Positions 54,002 through 63,961 of a DNA stretch of 64,000 bases are shown one piece after another. The stretch's first letter is position 1. Each line of letters opens with the position of its first letter. The notes under the pieces were generated by a model, which did not search any database, had not been told where the DNA came from, and saw nothing but the letters and a program-made list of their open reading frames with translations. Both the position numbers and the translations under genes were made by a program. Source of the DNA: Heligmosomoides polygyrus polygyrus (lineage: Eukaryota; Nematoda; Chromadorea; Rhabditida; Heligmosomidae); NCBI GenBank assembly GCA_947396885.1, contig OX377202.1, positions 3,968,001 through 4,032,000 of the forward strand, read 5' to 3'.

Positions 54002-55039
54002 ATGGGCAGCGGTTCGGAGCTATCAACTGAAGAACAAGCTTAAATCAAGGCACTCAGTGAAGCAGGACTAAGCCACCGCCGAATTTCGACGCAGCTGAAG
54101 CGATCGCAGCATGTGATCAGCAAATTCTTAAGGAATCTTGATCAATATGGGATGAAGAAGCCTATAGGACGTCCCAGGATCCTTTCCTCCCCAGATGAGA
54201 GGCAAATCGTGCGTATGATGTCCAACGCATCAGTCAGCCTGGAGCGAGTGCCCAAGAGCCTTACTAAGAAAGTCGCGAGAGAAACTGTCCGAAATTGCCT
54301 AATACGAAACGGCAACATTCTACACACTCAACTCAATTCCGCCCCACCTTTGACTACAGCACACAAGAAGAGTAGGCTGGAATTCGTCTCCAACAACAAA
54401 AGCCGTCTTTGGACTAACCATAAGGCAAATTTTTCTCGTCGTTAGATGTTACGTTAACTATTCCGATTTTTTATCATTCAGGTGATTTTTTCAGACGGAA
54501 AGCGGTTTAATCTCGATGGGCCCGATGGAAGGCGGTACTATTGGCACGATTTGCGCAAAGAGAAGTTGTTTTTTCCAAGGAGGAACTTTGGAGGCGGTAC
54601 AGTGATGGTGTGGGCAGCATTTCACGCAGGAGGGAAAGTCGCTATTGCATTTACGTCGGCAAGGATGGACTCCCAAGAATACCAACAAGTGCTGCAAAAC
54701 CACTTGCTTCCATTCCTTCAGCAAAATGCCGACCAGGGTTGGATCTTCCAGCAAGACAACGCCTCTGTACACGCTAGCAGGTCCACAAAGGATTTCCTCA
54801 GGGCCTATTCAATTGAAGTTTTCGACTGGCCGGCATGTTCTCCGGACCTCAATCCGATGGAGAACATTTGGGGGCACCTGGTAAGAAGAATATACGAAGA
54901 GAACAGAACGTTCTCGTCTGTCGAAAGACTTAGGATGGCGATTCTTCGAGCCTGGAACGACCTCCCCATTCGAACTGTGGAAAATCATGTTGCCGCGATG
55001 CCAACACGACTCAGCAATGAATTACGGAAGACCAATTGA
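54002..55039 (+). pseudogene. Tc3-like DD34E transposase, interrupted by stops
   Basis: From ATG the frame reads MGSGSELSTEEQA, then a TAA at 54041, then KALSEAGLSHRRISTQLKRS (helix-turn-helix) and IGRPRILSSPDERQIVRMMS, a GRPR-type linker. After SRLWTNHKAN comes a ~45-bp stretch with in-frame stops, possibly a short intron with acceptor ATCATTCAG, before VIFSDGKRFNLDGPDGRRYY (first Asp). The second Asp is in IFQQDNASVHAS, and the Glu 34 residues later is in SPDLNPMENIWG. The catalytic triad is intact, and the TAA at 54041 is the clearest lesion. The usual SDEK is SDGK here. Confidence 0.88.
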
Positions 55040-55045
55040 TTACTA

Positions 55046-56316
55046 CAGGGTGCGCCAAAATTATAGCGACAACGTATTCATATCGCCGAAAGCGAAAATG
55101 CAGCACTTTCGAGAAACCAACGATACGATAATGTTTATTAGTCTATTGTGAACTATACTCTACATTGAGATTCAAAAATATCTCCTTCGGCGTCGATACA
55201 GGCTTTGAGGCGCTTCGGAGAGACGTCGACGGCGGCACGCAAGTATGTGAGTCGAGCTCATTCTACGCTTTCTGAAGAGCCTCCTTCAAAGAATCCACAG
55301 AGCGCTGCGGTTTCCTGGAGGATTTGGCTTCGAGAACTGACCAGACGGTGTAATCCATCAGGTTCAATTCCGGAGAGTTGGCTGGCCAGTCGTGGAAGCT
55401 GATGAATTCCGAGAGGTAGTCCTTGCACCAGCCCTGCACCATTCTTACCCTGTGAGCTTTAGCCCCATCCTGTTGGAAGGTTCAGGAGCGGCTTCCAATG
55501 TGAGCACTAGCACAGGGTAACAATTCACTCTTCAGAAGGTACAGATAGTTCTGACTGTTCACTTTCACTCCTTGAGGAACGGACCACAGCGGCATCTTTC
55601 CGTCGGCCGTTACAACAGCAAAAACCATGACAGATGCAGGGCGTGAAGAGCGGCTCACATTCACATGTAGGTTCGAAACAGCGTAAACACAGTCATTTTG
55701 CTTGTTGACTACTTCTACAACTTTTCATCCGCGAAAAGAATCAAGCGGTGTCGTTGGTCTCCGAGTCTTCTGAGCAGCTGTTTCGATTGCTCCTTTCCCT
55801 CATTTTTCTGGACTCCCGTCAAATTTTGGTATGTGGCCTTCTTGTAGGCCTTAAGACTCTGCTTACGGAAGATTCTTCTCAATGACGTCTCCTTAATATT
55901 CATTTCCCGCGACATCCGGCGGACCGAGCGCGCCGAGTTTCTGCGAACTCGTTCACGTACCCTACTAATGTTGTCCGTAGTTGTGAAAGATATGTGCCTC
56001 CCTCCTTCGGACCTATCATCCTCTGTTCCCAATTCTTCTTAGCGTATGATGGACCTATTCATTATATTTTGATGAACTCCAAGACGGCGGTGAATGCCGC
56101 GTGCCGAGATGTCTTGACGGTAAAACTTAATGGTCGAAGCACGGTGGCAGGAACTTTTCACTATCCTGAAAAGCAATTTATTTTTATGTATGGTTGAGAT
56201 AAGCCTGAACAAATTGACGCAATAAAAACATCGAAAGCACTGAAAAAAGCAGACACTCCAAGTAGGAGGACAAATTGTTCGCGAGTGTGCTGTCGCCATA
56301 ATTTTGGCGCACCCTG
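55046..56316 (-). mobile_element. DD37D mariner-like element nested in the Tc3-like element
   Basis: Inverted ends CAGGGTGCGCCAAAATTATA (left) and the complement of ATAATTTTGGCGCACCCTG (right), bordered by TA at 55044-55045 and 56317-56318. At 1271 bp it is a complete-length element. It entered only about five bases after the stop codon of the Tc3-like transposase, in opposite orientation. Confidence 0.9.
55240..56032 (-). pseudogene. DD37D transposase pseudogene
   Basis: The N-terminal part reads VRRNSARSVRRMSREMNIKE then TSLRRIFRKQSLKAYKKATY, the helix-turn-helix region, and LILFADEKL (first Asp). A frame continues RSSRPASVMVFAVVTADGKM and ASAHIGSRS, then a TGA where Trp is expected. Next come TFQQDGAKAHRVRMVQGWCK (second Asp) and WPANSPELNLMDYTVWS, with the third Asp 37 residues after the second. 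That spacing defines the DD37D (maT-like) group. Frames are broken at least twice, so it is inactive. Confidence 0.85.
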
Positions 56317-56948
56317 TAGTGATCAGTGATTATTTTGTGTCTTTTCAATAAAGCTGTTGTTTCGCGGTGGACCTATCTTTTTTGAACAATCTCGAGTTGA
56401 ATGCTTTCATGCAATCCTTCCTCATTTCTTGCAGTCATTGCAGATTTCGCTCAAGTTTATTGCCCTTATATTTTTTTCTATGCTCAATTCACTGATACAG
56501 TTTTGGAATCGACCGCAACCGAATTTCATGCAGAAACAAGAAAATCAAGGCTGAACCTATCTTTTTTGAACGCAGTGTATATGTACACTAGAGAGCTTGA
56601 GGCCAAATGATTGAAGAGCAGTGTCAAGGAGCATGGCCCGCCGTTCGGGTTTTGCGCGTACCTCTGTTGAAAAAACATAAGCGACATGATGAGCGTTCTC
56701 TGAGTTTTCCGCTGCAAATTTTCTGTTGAAGTTATGCAAAACGTTGATGAATTCAATCACAGGTGCTAAGCATTCCAGCTTTTCTCACTTGAAAGCCACC
56801 TGCGGGCATTTCTTAAATAGGTTATTCTACTGTGTTGTTGCTGTTGTTTTATTGCTTACATGTAATATGTACTCAAGTTTAACATTCATTTGATAGCTTC
56901 CATGGTGTTCCTAACAAAATAGATTAAAGATAGAACAAGGTAACATAC

Positions 56949-57030
56949 ATGCATCCAATTGCAGTCTCGGGGCAATCAACCATTCCGTAATCCATGATCT
57001 TGTCAAGCCGCTGCTCGTGTCGTGCATCTG
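56949..57030 (-). CDS. internal exon of an unrecognised gene
   Basis: Acceptor GTTTACCTCAG, donor GCAT|GTATGT. Encodes DARHEQRLDKIMDYGMVDCP then ETAIGC, ending with two bases that join the single leading base of the exon at 51588 to make Ile. The ~5.4 kb intron between them contains the nested transposons and a LINE remnant. Upstream exons must lie to the right; a signal-peptide-like ATG frame at 60037 (MFCLSPLLIFMHVLFFLCIC) is a possible but unlinked first exon. Confidence 0.5.
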
Positions 57031-57639
57031 CTGAGGTAAACCTTTTAAAGTTAGCAAACGAACCAATAGGTTTCTTGGATCTATCCTAGTGGCACTATAT
57101 TTTTTCTGGCCGTTTGACAAAGGAGACAAAATTGAAAGTGGACTGTTTTACAAAAACGAACAAATGACTCAGCCTACGACTTTAATTGTGCATGCACTTT
57201 TCTAGAGACAGGCTATCATGTTTCTGTTTGTTTCGCCTTTCTAATGGTACCCCACCACTGGGACTAATACAGTTTTTTCGCATTTCACTTTTCACTTATT
57301 TAATCCAATTTTGCTTTGTTTAGTGCATATCTCATTGCCAGCACTTTAGTTAGCATAATGTATAGTTTCATAAGGTTTCATAGGTACCCTACGTTTCGAA
57401 AAATCATCACAAAATTACAACTGTTACTGAGAACTACTCGCTCTGCTTAGCTAACCCTCAATGTAATCAAGTACCATCAGCGAAGCAGTGGTGCACTCGG
57501 CGGCCGACCTTACTTTCTTTCTTTATTACACGAACATGCTATGTGAACCAGAAAAGCAAAAAAAGAAAAAATCAAGAAAACTAACAACTCAACAGTGCAA
57601 AAAAAATGTGACCTAACACAAAAACACAACAATTCAAGG

Positions 57640-58150
57640 ATTCAAATAACTACCCAACAATTTAATGAAACCTTTGGTATCATAAGGAGCACATACTTTC
57701 CTGCTCATCTTTGCAAAGTCGGAACCCGCACGGTGCGCAAAAAAATGGTATCGAAATCTAGTTCTGGTTTTAGGAATCACTAATTTGCGTAAACTACCAG
57801 GGCAGTGGAATCCTTTTCCACACCAAAGGGATCTAATGCCAAATCGCATTGTGGTAGAATTTTTTTTGAAACAGAATTAGATCAAGCTTTTTTCTTCCAT
57901 ATTCCAGTGTCTACTATCCCAAATGTACCGCGAGTAATGGAATCCCTTTCCTCTCCAAGGGGAGTTAAAGACAGATCACACTTGCCATAGAGGATTTTAT
58001 GAAACAATATAAGGTCATACTTCTTTCTTCTATATTCCAGGGTCTCCAAGCCCAGAATGATATTACGATCCTTGGAAGAGGGGATTTGATCATATGAGAA
58101 ACCAAGACTACAAATCATTACTTTCCTACTTCCATGTCTTCCCATTATAG
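57640..58150 (-). pseudogene. CR1-type LINE C-terminal remnant
   Basis: The frame at 57882-58145 reads RNIILGLETLEYRRKKYDLI then LFHKILYGKCDLSL, equivalent to the LHTLERRRRRNDLIAIYKMINGL region of the 11.4 kb copy. After a break, the frame to 57634 has HRAGSDFAKMSRKVCAPYDT then FIKLLGSYL, the terminal segment. A short duplicated piece separates them. It is inactive. Confidence 0.75.
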
Positions 58151-58159
58151 ATCTCGCAT

Positions 58160-58847
58160 TATGTCTTCAAAGGCGGTGCTAAAACGTTTGGAGAAAAGGT
58201 GTGCCGCATTAGATGCCTTTTATACTTAGGTATTAGGGAAATATTTAGGTATTTAGGTATATAGGGTTCTGATCACGAACCTGACATCCGTTTTCACGGT
58301 AAGTTCGGGGCTGTCGAGGTCATAATCACCGATTTCTCCCAAACATCGTCTAGGGGGTTATAGGCGGTGCTGACCACGAATCTTACATCCATCTTTTCGT
58401 ATTACGCTAAATTTCGGGTGAATTCGGTGACCATGAGCTTAGTCGATGAGTACCTTCCAACAATTTTACTTTCGAACTCGAGCATGTTGCAAAATAAAGG
58501 GTCGTTTAGTGCAATTTGCATTGTAGGGATTCGACTCAATACCACATTCACCAGTTTCAACCGTAGGTTGAGCAGACGACTTCATCTCAGCCTTAAGAGA
58601 AGATTCGTCGCTCCCCACAGGAAACACACCACTAACATTTGCAAGATGCATTCCGCTGATCAGCCGGACAAATCCTTTCTGTTTAGATTCTCCAATGACT
58701 CACGGACCGCCTCCTTCGTCATCCTTGTCTCACGGACCGTAGTAAGCAGAAGGTCGTTGCCACACGTTACGCTGCCCTTTCTAACTGCAACTGTGCAGCG
58801 GCGCGTCAAAATCGGGGCGCGGCGCGGCCAGTCAAAGGGGTATAAAA
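58160..58847. other. no gene; fragment of the 11.0-11.3 kb repeat
   Basis: GGTCATAATCACCGATTTCT at about 58318 is the complement of the AAATCGGTGATTATGATGTC box near 11180, and CTGATCACGAACCTGACATC is the complement of GATGTCAG-type sequence near 11122. A 182-codon plus frame at 58367-58915 extends into the adjoining repeat and lacks any motif. Confidence 0.35.
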
Positions 58848-59187
58848 GGCACGCTGGGGTCTGCAAAACCGCATACAGCTGGAAAATGGGCAGAAAACTC
58901 CTGAAAATTGCGTAGACCTTAAAACATCTGAGATCTTATCCAGTCAGTTGAAATGCAAAAACGCCACCATGCTTAGGAACCGAGACCCAGACCCCCATCG
59001 CCCGAGCCAGCGCCTCTACCCACTCTACCACGCGCTGCTTAACGACGGCGCCATCGCGGGCATACAAGAAACACAAAGTGCACGGCTTCCGCGCTCCATC
59101 GCCTACGTGGAGTGCAAGCGGTTGCGTCGCGTGCGTCGCTGTTCATGCTGCCAACAGCCGCCCTTCGCCTAAATCTTTCAGCCGAAA
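58848..59187 (-). mobile_element. tRNA-headed element, shorter copy
   Basis: On the minus strand it repeats the order of 43231-43560: AGGCGAAGGGCGGCTGTTGG, a GCAACCGCTTGCACTCCACG box, the tRNA-like module (B-box-like GTCTCGGTTCC), TTTTTGCATTTCAACTGACT and TCTACGCAATTTTCAGGAGT. It stops where the 114-bp array begins in the other copy, which defines the ancestral unit. Confidence 0.65.
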
Positions 59188-59189
59188 AG

Positions 59190-60220
59190 ATGTCCCACTA
59201 TCAAATTTTTATTTTCACTTTGGTGACGATGACGACGCTGTAGAACACCAGTCCTCTGTCGTGAAATCGCTGTTCAGCCCTCGCAGCACTCAGGTTTACT
59301 GGCTAGAAGCGTTCTGCCTGAACAACCTTCGACAGTCGCTTCTGGTTTGACGGATATGTTATTTAGCTATTGATTTTTGGTTATTTCTTTCAAGTTTAAG
59401 AACCAAGAACATACAAACAGCACTTACAATGAAAACACCTATGTCCCTGTCCGTATAACGCCCGGTATAACGTGAAGAGAAGCACAACCGCTTGATAGCT
59501 AAGCATGGAAAAAACGAAAGCACGCTAACTTGTTTCCGGGTCTCATAGACTCTCTCGTAGATCTCTAAAAAAATATCTTCAGGGACTTCATTTTTCCTTC
59601 TTAGTATTTGTGTTCGGTTAGGTTTTTGATCTGCACATGGGCTTATTCTCGTGCAATAGAAAATATTTAAAGTTGAAACTCGGAGCAAAGCGACTCGGGG
59701 TCCATGTCAGCGGAGGAGAGCATAGAGCAGAGCTATAGCATTGTTTGTCCCTTTTCTTCACTATCAGTGTGTCTCGTCTTTTTTTCGTGTTAGTGACAGT
59801 TTTTATGAGGTGACTCCCCCCCCCCAGGGTCGCTTTGCGCCTGAAGCTCTTCAGCAAAAGTATCACCCAGCAGTCTCGCTGATGTTATCTACTGTCGGGC
59901 GATTTGAGCTCTACGGTCGAGAACCTCTGAGATGAGAATGAAGTCTCAATAAAACGACGTTTTCCAACAAAAACATGGCAGATACATAAAAAAAATAAAA
60001 CATGCATAAAAATAAGAAGCGGTGACAGGCAAAACATGGCGGTCCGAGACATGGCCGAGCGCTGAGCATTGCTTGGCAGTGATCCTATATCTTCATCGCG
60101 TGATGATGCTGATAATTTCGTAAGGTATGACGCTCGATGCACAACGTGTATAAATACCACGGCTAGGCGCGAGGTGCTCATCATTACGTCGCTTCGCGCT
60201 GTGATGCTCCTCTGAACGTC
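59190..60220. other. no gene firmly supported
   Basis: A 109-codon minus frame at 59359-59688 contains EIYERVYETRKQVSVLSFF after an acceptor-like TTTTTTTAG, and the 60037 ATG frame encodes a hydrophobic, signal-peptide-like start. Either could belong to the unrecognised minus-strand gene, but phases could not be linked. Confidence 0.3.
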
Positions 60221-60226
60221 CTCTTA

Positions 60227-60360
60227 AGGCCTCTGCACACTTTTGCCGCAAAGCGGTGGCCTTATACTTAACAACAAGGCAGGGACACCTTAACAATAAG
60301 GCCTTATACTTAACAATAAAGCTTACCGCCCGCCGCTTTCGCAAAGGTGTGCGAAGACCT
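60227..60360. mobile_element. small MITE, TTA duplication, 134 bp
   Basis: Ends AGGCCTCTGCACACTTTTGC and the complement of GCAAAGGTGTGCGAAGACCT, flanked by TTA at 60224-60226 and 60361-60363. The interior has a direct repeat of GGCCTTATACTTAACAA. The AGGCC...CACAC end resembles the 33.5 kb MITE, suggesting the same superfamily. Confidence 0.85.
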
Positions 60361-60363
60361 TTA

Positions 60364-60675
60364 AAATGACAACTTTTGACCTCTGAATGATCTATAGAAA
60401 CGATTTTTATAAGGCAGAGAGCCGTGCAGATTGGCCACATCGTGGAGTTACTTCCCACCGCTGAGGAGAACACAGACTGAGCAAAGGAATAGAGTCCAGG
60501 AGCGGAGGAAAGTATAGAGCGCAACCAAAAGCTTTTATTTTTGCACTGGCACTCTGCTCTATAACCACCGTAAGAACCATTTCAAGAGAAGTTTCAGTCG
60601 GCGTTTCACTACCGATCATGTCGCCGCAGTAATACGCTACGGGAGCAATTGTCCGTTTGAATAGATCATTTCACG
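60364..60675. other. no gene recognised
   Basis: Overlapping minus frames at 60093-60524 and 60407-60619 lack motifs and are mutually exclusive. Confidence 0.35.
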
Positions 60676-60689
60676 TAAGAAGTTTCTAT

Positions 60690-61546
60690 CACCTGTATCA
60701 CCTGTCGTCCCGTTGATCATCGAATTGCTCGAGCGGGTGCCAGCAGCGTCTCCATTCGTCCCTGTCGCGTGCCAGAGTGGTCCAATGGATCCTCCTCGCT
60801 TGAGGGACACGAAGAGAGTCATATCGGTCGTTCAGGGCTTTAGCGAAGAAGTCCGACCAACGCGTTTGTGGGCGTCCTGGTGTTCTTTTGACATCCCGCG
60901 GAATCTAGTTGGTGATGGCTCTCGTCCAGCGGGTGTCTGCGAAGCGCATTACGTGGCCGGCCCACCTAATTTTCGACAACTTGGCCCACGCGACAGCGTC
61001 TCTGATCTTCGAACGTCGGCGAAGCTCGGAACTCCGGAGGCCTTCTCTCACTTGCGTGAGTCGTGTCACTCCGAGCATCGTCCTCTCGATTCCACGCTGC
61101 GCGACGCTGATCGCGTGTTCATCCTGCTTTCGTATAGCCCAGGTCTCTGAGGCGTATGTTAGGGCAGGAAGAACAGTGGAATCGAATAGGTGGGCACGGA
61201 GTCGGACGTTCTTCGTCTTCTTCGCGACTTCTTCGACGCTCTTGAAAGCTCCCCAAGCTGCTCGTTTCCTCCTGCTAAGTTCTGGTGCTAGGTCGTTGGC
61301 CATGTTGACTTCGCGACCCAGATACACATAGCTGGAGCATTCCGAGATGTTCGTTGCGTTGAGCGAGAATGGGGAATCAGAAACCCATCCGTTCATCATG
61401 AACATCGTCTTCGTAAGATTCAGCTGCAGTCCAACGTTCCCACATACACGATCGAAGTCGGCGAGCATTCGCTCCGCCTGGCTCATGCTCGGTGTTATGA
61501 GCACGATGTCGTCAGCGAAGCGAAAATGATGTAGATGCCGGCCGTC
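60690..61546 (-). pseudogene. RTE-type LINE copy, 5'-truncated, with 14-bp duplication
   Basis: TAAGAAGTTTCTAT flanks both sides (60676-60689 and 61547-61560). The frame begins in the palm at FRFADDIVLITPSMSQAERM, so the catalytic FADD motif is kept. It continues NLTKTMFMMNGWVSDSPFSL, YVYLGREVNMANDLAPELSR, KIRWAGHVMRFADTRWTRAI, then a TAG in place of the expected Trp codon, then [20 protein letters not shown] and [14 protein letters not shown] to the stop. Only one inactivating change is seen in about 270 codons, so this is a fairly young copy. A short ACAGGTGAT-type repeat forms the tail. Confidence 0.92.
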
Positions 61547-61663
61547 TAAGAAGTTTCTATACTTTTCATAAATATGTACATAGATATAAAACTGTTATTA
61601 TTAAACACAATCACGACGGGAGTGTTTCCTCGCCCAATATGCGCGACGGGCGGCTGCTTTTTA

Positions 61664-62021
61664 GGGCCTGTTCATACTTCGCGACAGCAACGACAAGAAC
61701 AACAAGAGCGCAGCGCGGAAGTGTAAATAGGTGACAGCAGCGACTGGAGCGACAAGAGCGACTGAAGCTACAGCGCCGGCGCTCGAGTATGAACAGCGCT
61801 CGGTTTTAATCGATTTGCATGTTTTGCACGGGCGGCGATAGCGACAAGAGCGCAGCGCGCGTGACGCGCGCAGAACCGGCAAGTATGAACAGGCGACAAG
61901 AGCGACAAGAGCGTCTTGAGCGACAGCGCTGGCGCTCGAGTATGAACGCTTTTCGGCGGCGCGCTCGGTTTTGATCAATATGGACGACGAGTCGCTCTTG
62001 CCGCGAAGTATGAACAGGCCC
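61664..62021. mobile_element. MITE, TTA duplication, 358 bp
   Basis: Ends GGGCCTGTTCATACTTCGCG and the complement of CGCGAAGTATGAACAGGCCC are exact over 20 bp and flanked by TTA (61661-61663, 62022-62024). The interior is an inverted pattern of GCGACAAGAGCGAC motifs. Family distinct from the 45-46 kb MITE but with the same duplication length. It lies close to the 3' end of the SCP2-domain gene. Confidence 0.9.
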
Positions 62022-62024
62022 TTA

Positions 62025-62500
62025 GGCGCGCGCGGGTACCCACTCATTTGTGTGGACATCGTCCCTCGCGAGGTGTTACCATCAGTGAGTACATTTTAAT
62101 CGACCGTTGAAGCGAAAAACTGTGGATTTCGAGCATTTTTTGAATTTAAGAAGAAAATTGAACAAAAACACCAATAAAGAAATTCCCAAAACTACCTCTC
62201 CACTCAAATGAGTGGACATCGTCGCGAATACAGTTGTAGCGCTTTTGAGGTAAGTTAATAATAGTTACAGTGCAGTGAGCATATATATTATAGGACAAAC
62301 CTTAAAAGGTCTCGGACCAATCATCCCTGGCAGACTTTATTAATGCATACAAATTGACAAGGCAATCCACATGAGGATTTCATTTTTTGCTTACAGCATA
62401 AAAATAAGAATCACATATATAAGAGCACTGATTTTCTCGCCACTATCTAAAGTGTGCAATGGGAAGCTAGTCGGCATATAGCAGGATCGAATCGAGTGAG
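62025..62500. other. 3' flank of the SCP2-domain gene
   Basis: The 3' UTR of the minus-strand gene should lie at the right end here. No confident cleavage signal was assigned. No gene is seen. Confidence 0.35.
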
Positions 62501-62501
62501 T

Positions 62502-62600
62502 TTAGATCTTCGCCTTGAGCATCTTCGGATCGAGCAACGTCTTCAGCTTCATCGCCTTGGCAATATTTCCCTTCAGCTTCATCTTTCCTTGCATGAACGC
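62502..62600 (-). CDS. SCP2-domain last exon
   Basis: Acceptor GTTGTTCCAG. Encodes AFMQGKMKLKGNIAKAMKLK then TLLDPKMLKAKI and TAA. It holds the final helix of the fold; the terminal AKI resembles a peroxisomal targeting signal type 1 (A/S-K-L/I/M), which fits the peroxisomal role of many SCP2 proteins (inference). Confidence 0.92.
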   Translation of the reverse strand, partial: AFMQGKMKLKGNIAKAMKLKTLLDPKMLKAKI

Positions 62601-63961
62601 CTGGAACAACAACGTCTACGTAGTTGCAGTAGTAGACCAGTCATTTCAGTGCACTAAGCCTACCTGATCCGGCTTCAGCTTTCCGGCGGCGATGTTCATA
62701 AAGTCACTGTCCTTGATGTTGATCTCAACTTCAACGCTCCTCTCATCGTGACCCACGTAGGGCGGCTGGCTCTGGAACGGATGAGTATATTCTTTTGCTT
62801 TATGCTCCTTTACGGAGCTAAATCCACCGACATATTGCATATAATATTCATATATAGATAGCTAGTCCGTCTGTCTGTTCGTCTGTCGGCGCAAAATTAC
62901 TTTCAGCCTCAGTGTTTCCAAAACAGCTCGGCGATACCAATGATTTCACATTTATATACAATAACCTGTGAAATTCTCAACTAATAAACAGATCGATCAA
63001 GCAATCAATGTCGATCAATTGTAGAATAAAACGCTGGTGAAAATGTACTTAATTAATGCCCAGTCCTCTGGCGAATATGTTGGCCAGAGGGGTGCGCAGT
63101 AAATAAATATCATTATCGATTAATAAATCAATATCAATCGATTCTTCTTCTTGCGCGACAAGGGGATACTGATAAGAAAGTTGTGTAAAAAGTTCAGTGA
63201 GCGCAAAAGAATGCCACCGGCCCTGTACGCATGGATCTGAGTAAACCATTTGAAAAAGAGACAGAAACGGACAGCTTTTCCTCCTAACAGCTGCAGAGAG
63301 CTACAGGGCTGTAGTAGCAGCGCAGTATTCCCGCCCATCCTGCAGAAACTAACAGCAACTGATTTTTCTCCTTGATTCAGGTAGGAATCTAATCTTGTTC
63401 AAGGGAGTTTATCCGTCCGTCTCTCCGTCTGTGCGTCGGCACAAAATCGATTGCAGCTTGAATGCTTTCAGGAGTGCTTTCGCGATATTATTGATTCATA
63501 CTCAGATTCTGACAAATGAGATGGATATCACGGAAGTAAATTAACCCTTTGAGAACATTCGCAAAAGTGAGTGGTATTGATTGACCAAAATCGATCGATA
63601 TTACCGATTTATGGTCAGAGATTGCTGTTTGTTTAGGGAATCACTCGAATATGACGGCCTGTCAACATTTCGGAACAGCTAAACGGTATCCAAAAGCACT
63701 ATCGACCACCAGGGCAAAGCCCCATATGGTATCCGAATGGCGACCACGTTATTCTGAAAAAGTTGAAGCGAACAGTTAAAAAAGCTGTAGAAAGATATTG
63801 ATGAGATGAGCGTAGCAATTCGAAGAATATAAAAAAGGAGAAAGAAAATGAAGAAAGAAGAGGTCTACCTTCGTGTCAATGGTCCACTTCTTCACTGTGC
63901 CATCTTCACCGGTCACACTAATTCTGAACGATGAGGCGACTTTTTTGACGAGGTCCTTCTC
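62502..63961 (-). CDS. SCP2 sterol-carrier-domain protein, C-terminal exons
   Basis: Three phase-0 exons (63961-63869, 62771-62664, 62600-62502) join to 99 residues plus a stop. In order: EKDLVKKVASSFRISVTGED then GTVKKWTIDTK; SQPPYVGHDERSVEVEINIK then DSDFMNIAAGKLKPDQ; AFMQGKMKLKGNIAKAMKLK then TLLDPKMLKAKI. The ITVSDEDFxxLxxGKLxPQxAFMxGKxKxKGN pattern is the SCP2 fold, which binds fatty acyl or sterol ligands. The gene continues past the right edge, so this may be the tail of a dehydrogenase fusion such as DHS-28/HSD17B4-like or a stand-alone SCP2 protein; I cannot tell. Confidence 0.93.
62664..62771 (-). CDS. SCP2-domain middle exon
   Basis: Acceptor GTTCCAG, donor CAG|GTAGGC. Encodes SQPPYVGHDERSVEVEINIK then DSDFMNIAAGKLKPDQ, the central strand and the DxDFxxxxxGKLxPxQ-like motif. 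Separated from the last exon by a 63-bp intron. Confidence 0.93.
62858..63500. repeat. two copies of a GTCCGTCTGTC repeat in an SCP2 intron
   Basis: CCGTCTGTCTGTTCGTCTGT and CGGCGCAAAATTACTTTCAG (62868-62905) return as CCGTCCGTCTCTCCGTCTGT and CGGCACAAAATCGATTGCAG (63411-63455), followed by similar TTTCAG / GCGATA stretches. The ~545 bp spacing suggests a dispersed rather than tandem repeat. Confidence 0.6.
63594..63720. repeat. fragment of the 1.2-3.4 kb repeat family
   Basis: AAAATCGATCGATATTACCG, GGGAATCACTCGAATATGAC and AACAGCTAAACGGTATCC parallel the ATCGATCGATGTTATCGA, GGAATCACGAGAATATGATG and AACGATATGAAGCGG boxes of the left-end array. It is a single diverged copy inside the SCP2 gene's intron. 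Confidence 0.5.
63869..63961 (-). CDS. SCP2-domain upstream exon
   Basis: Acceptor TCATTTCAG, donor AAG|GTAGAC. Encodes EKDLVKKVASSFRISVTGED then GTVKKWTIDTK, the first helix and strands of the fold. The next intron (~1.1 kb) is filled with repeats. Upstream exons are beyond the window. Confidence 0.92.

Larger units (their letters stand above)
53705..56577 (+). mobile_element. Tc3-like element with ~210-bp inverted repeats
   Basis: Ends CACTGCGTTCAAAAAAGATA are inverted and bordered by TA (53703-53704, 56578-56579). The repeats run about 210 bp, and each contains the outer box TTCAAAAAAGATAGGTTCAC twice, 184 bp apart on the left. Long repeats with two transposase-binding sites are known for Tc3. 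A second transposon is inserted just after the transposase stop; without it the element is about 1.6 kb. The whole lies in a probable host intron. Confidence 0.87.

Noticed and set aside
58367..58915. 182-codon plus-strand open frame
   Set aside because: It spans the end of a repeat and a tRNA-headed element, has no motif, and its ending resembles the repeat-derived frame at 43.5 kb.
60713..61331. Plus-strand frames of 140-145 codons
   Set aside because: They are antisense shadows of the RTE reverse transcriptase on the minus strand.
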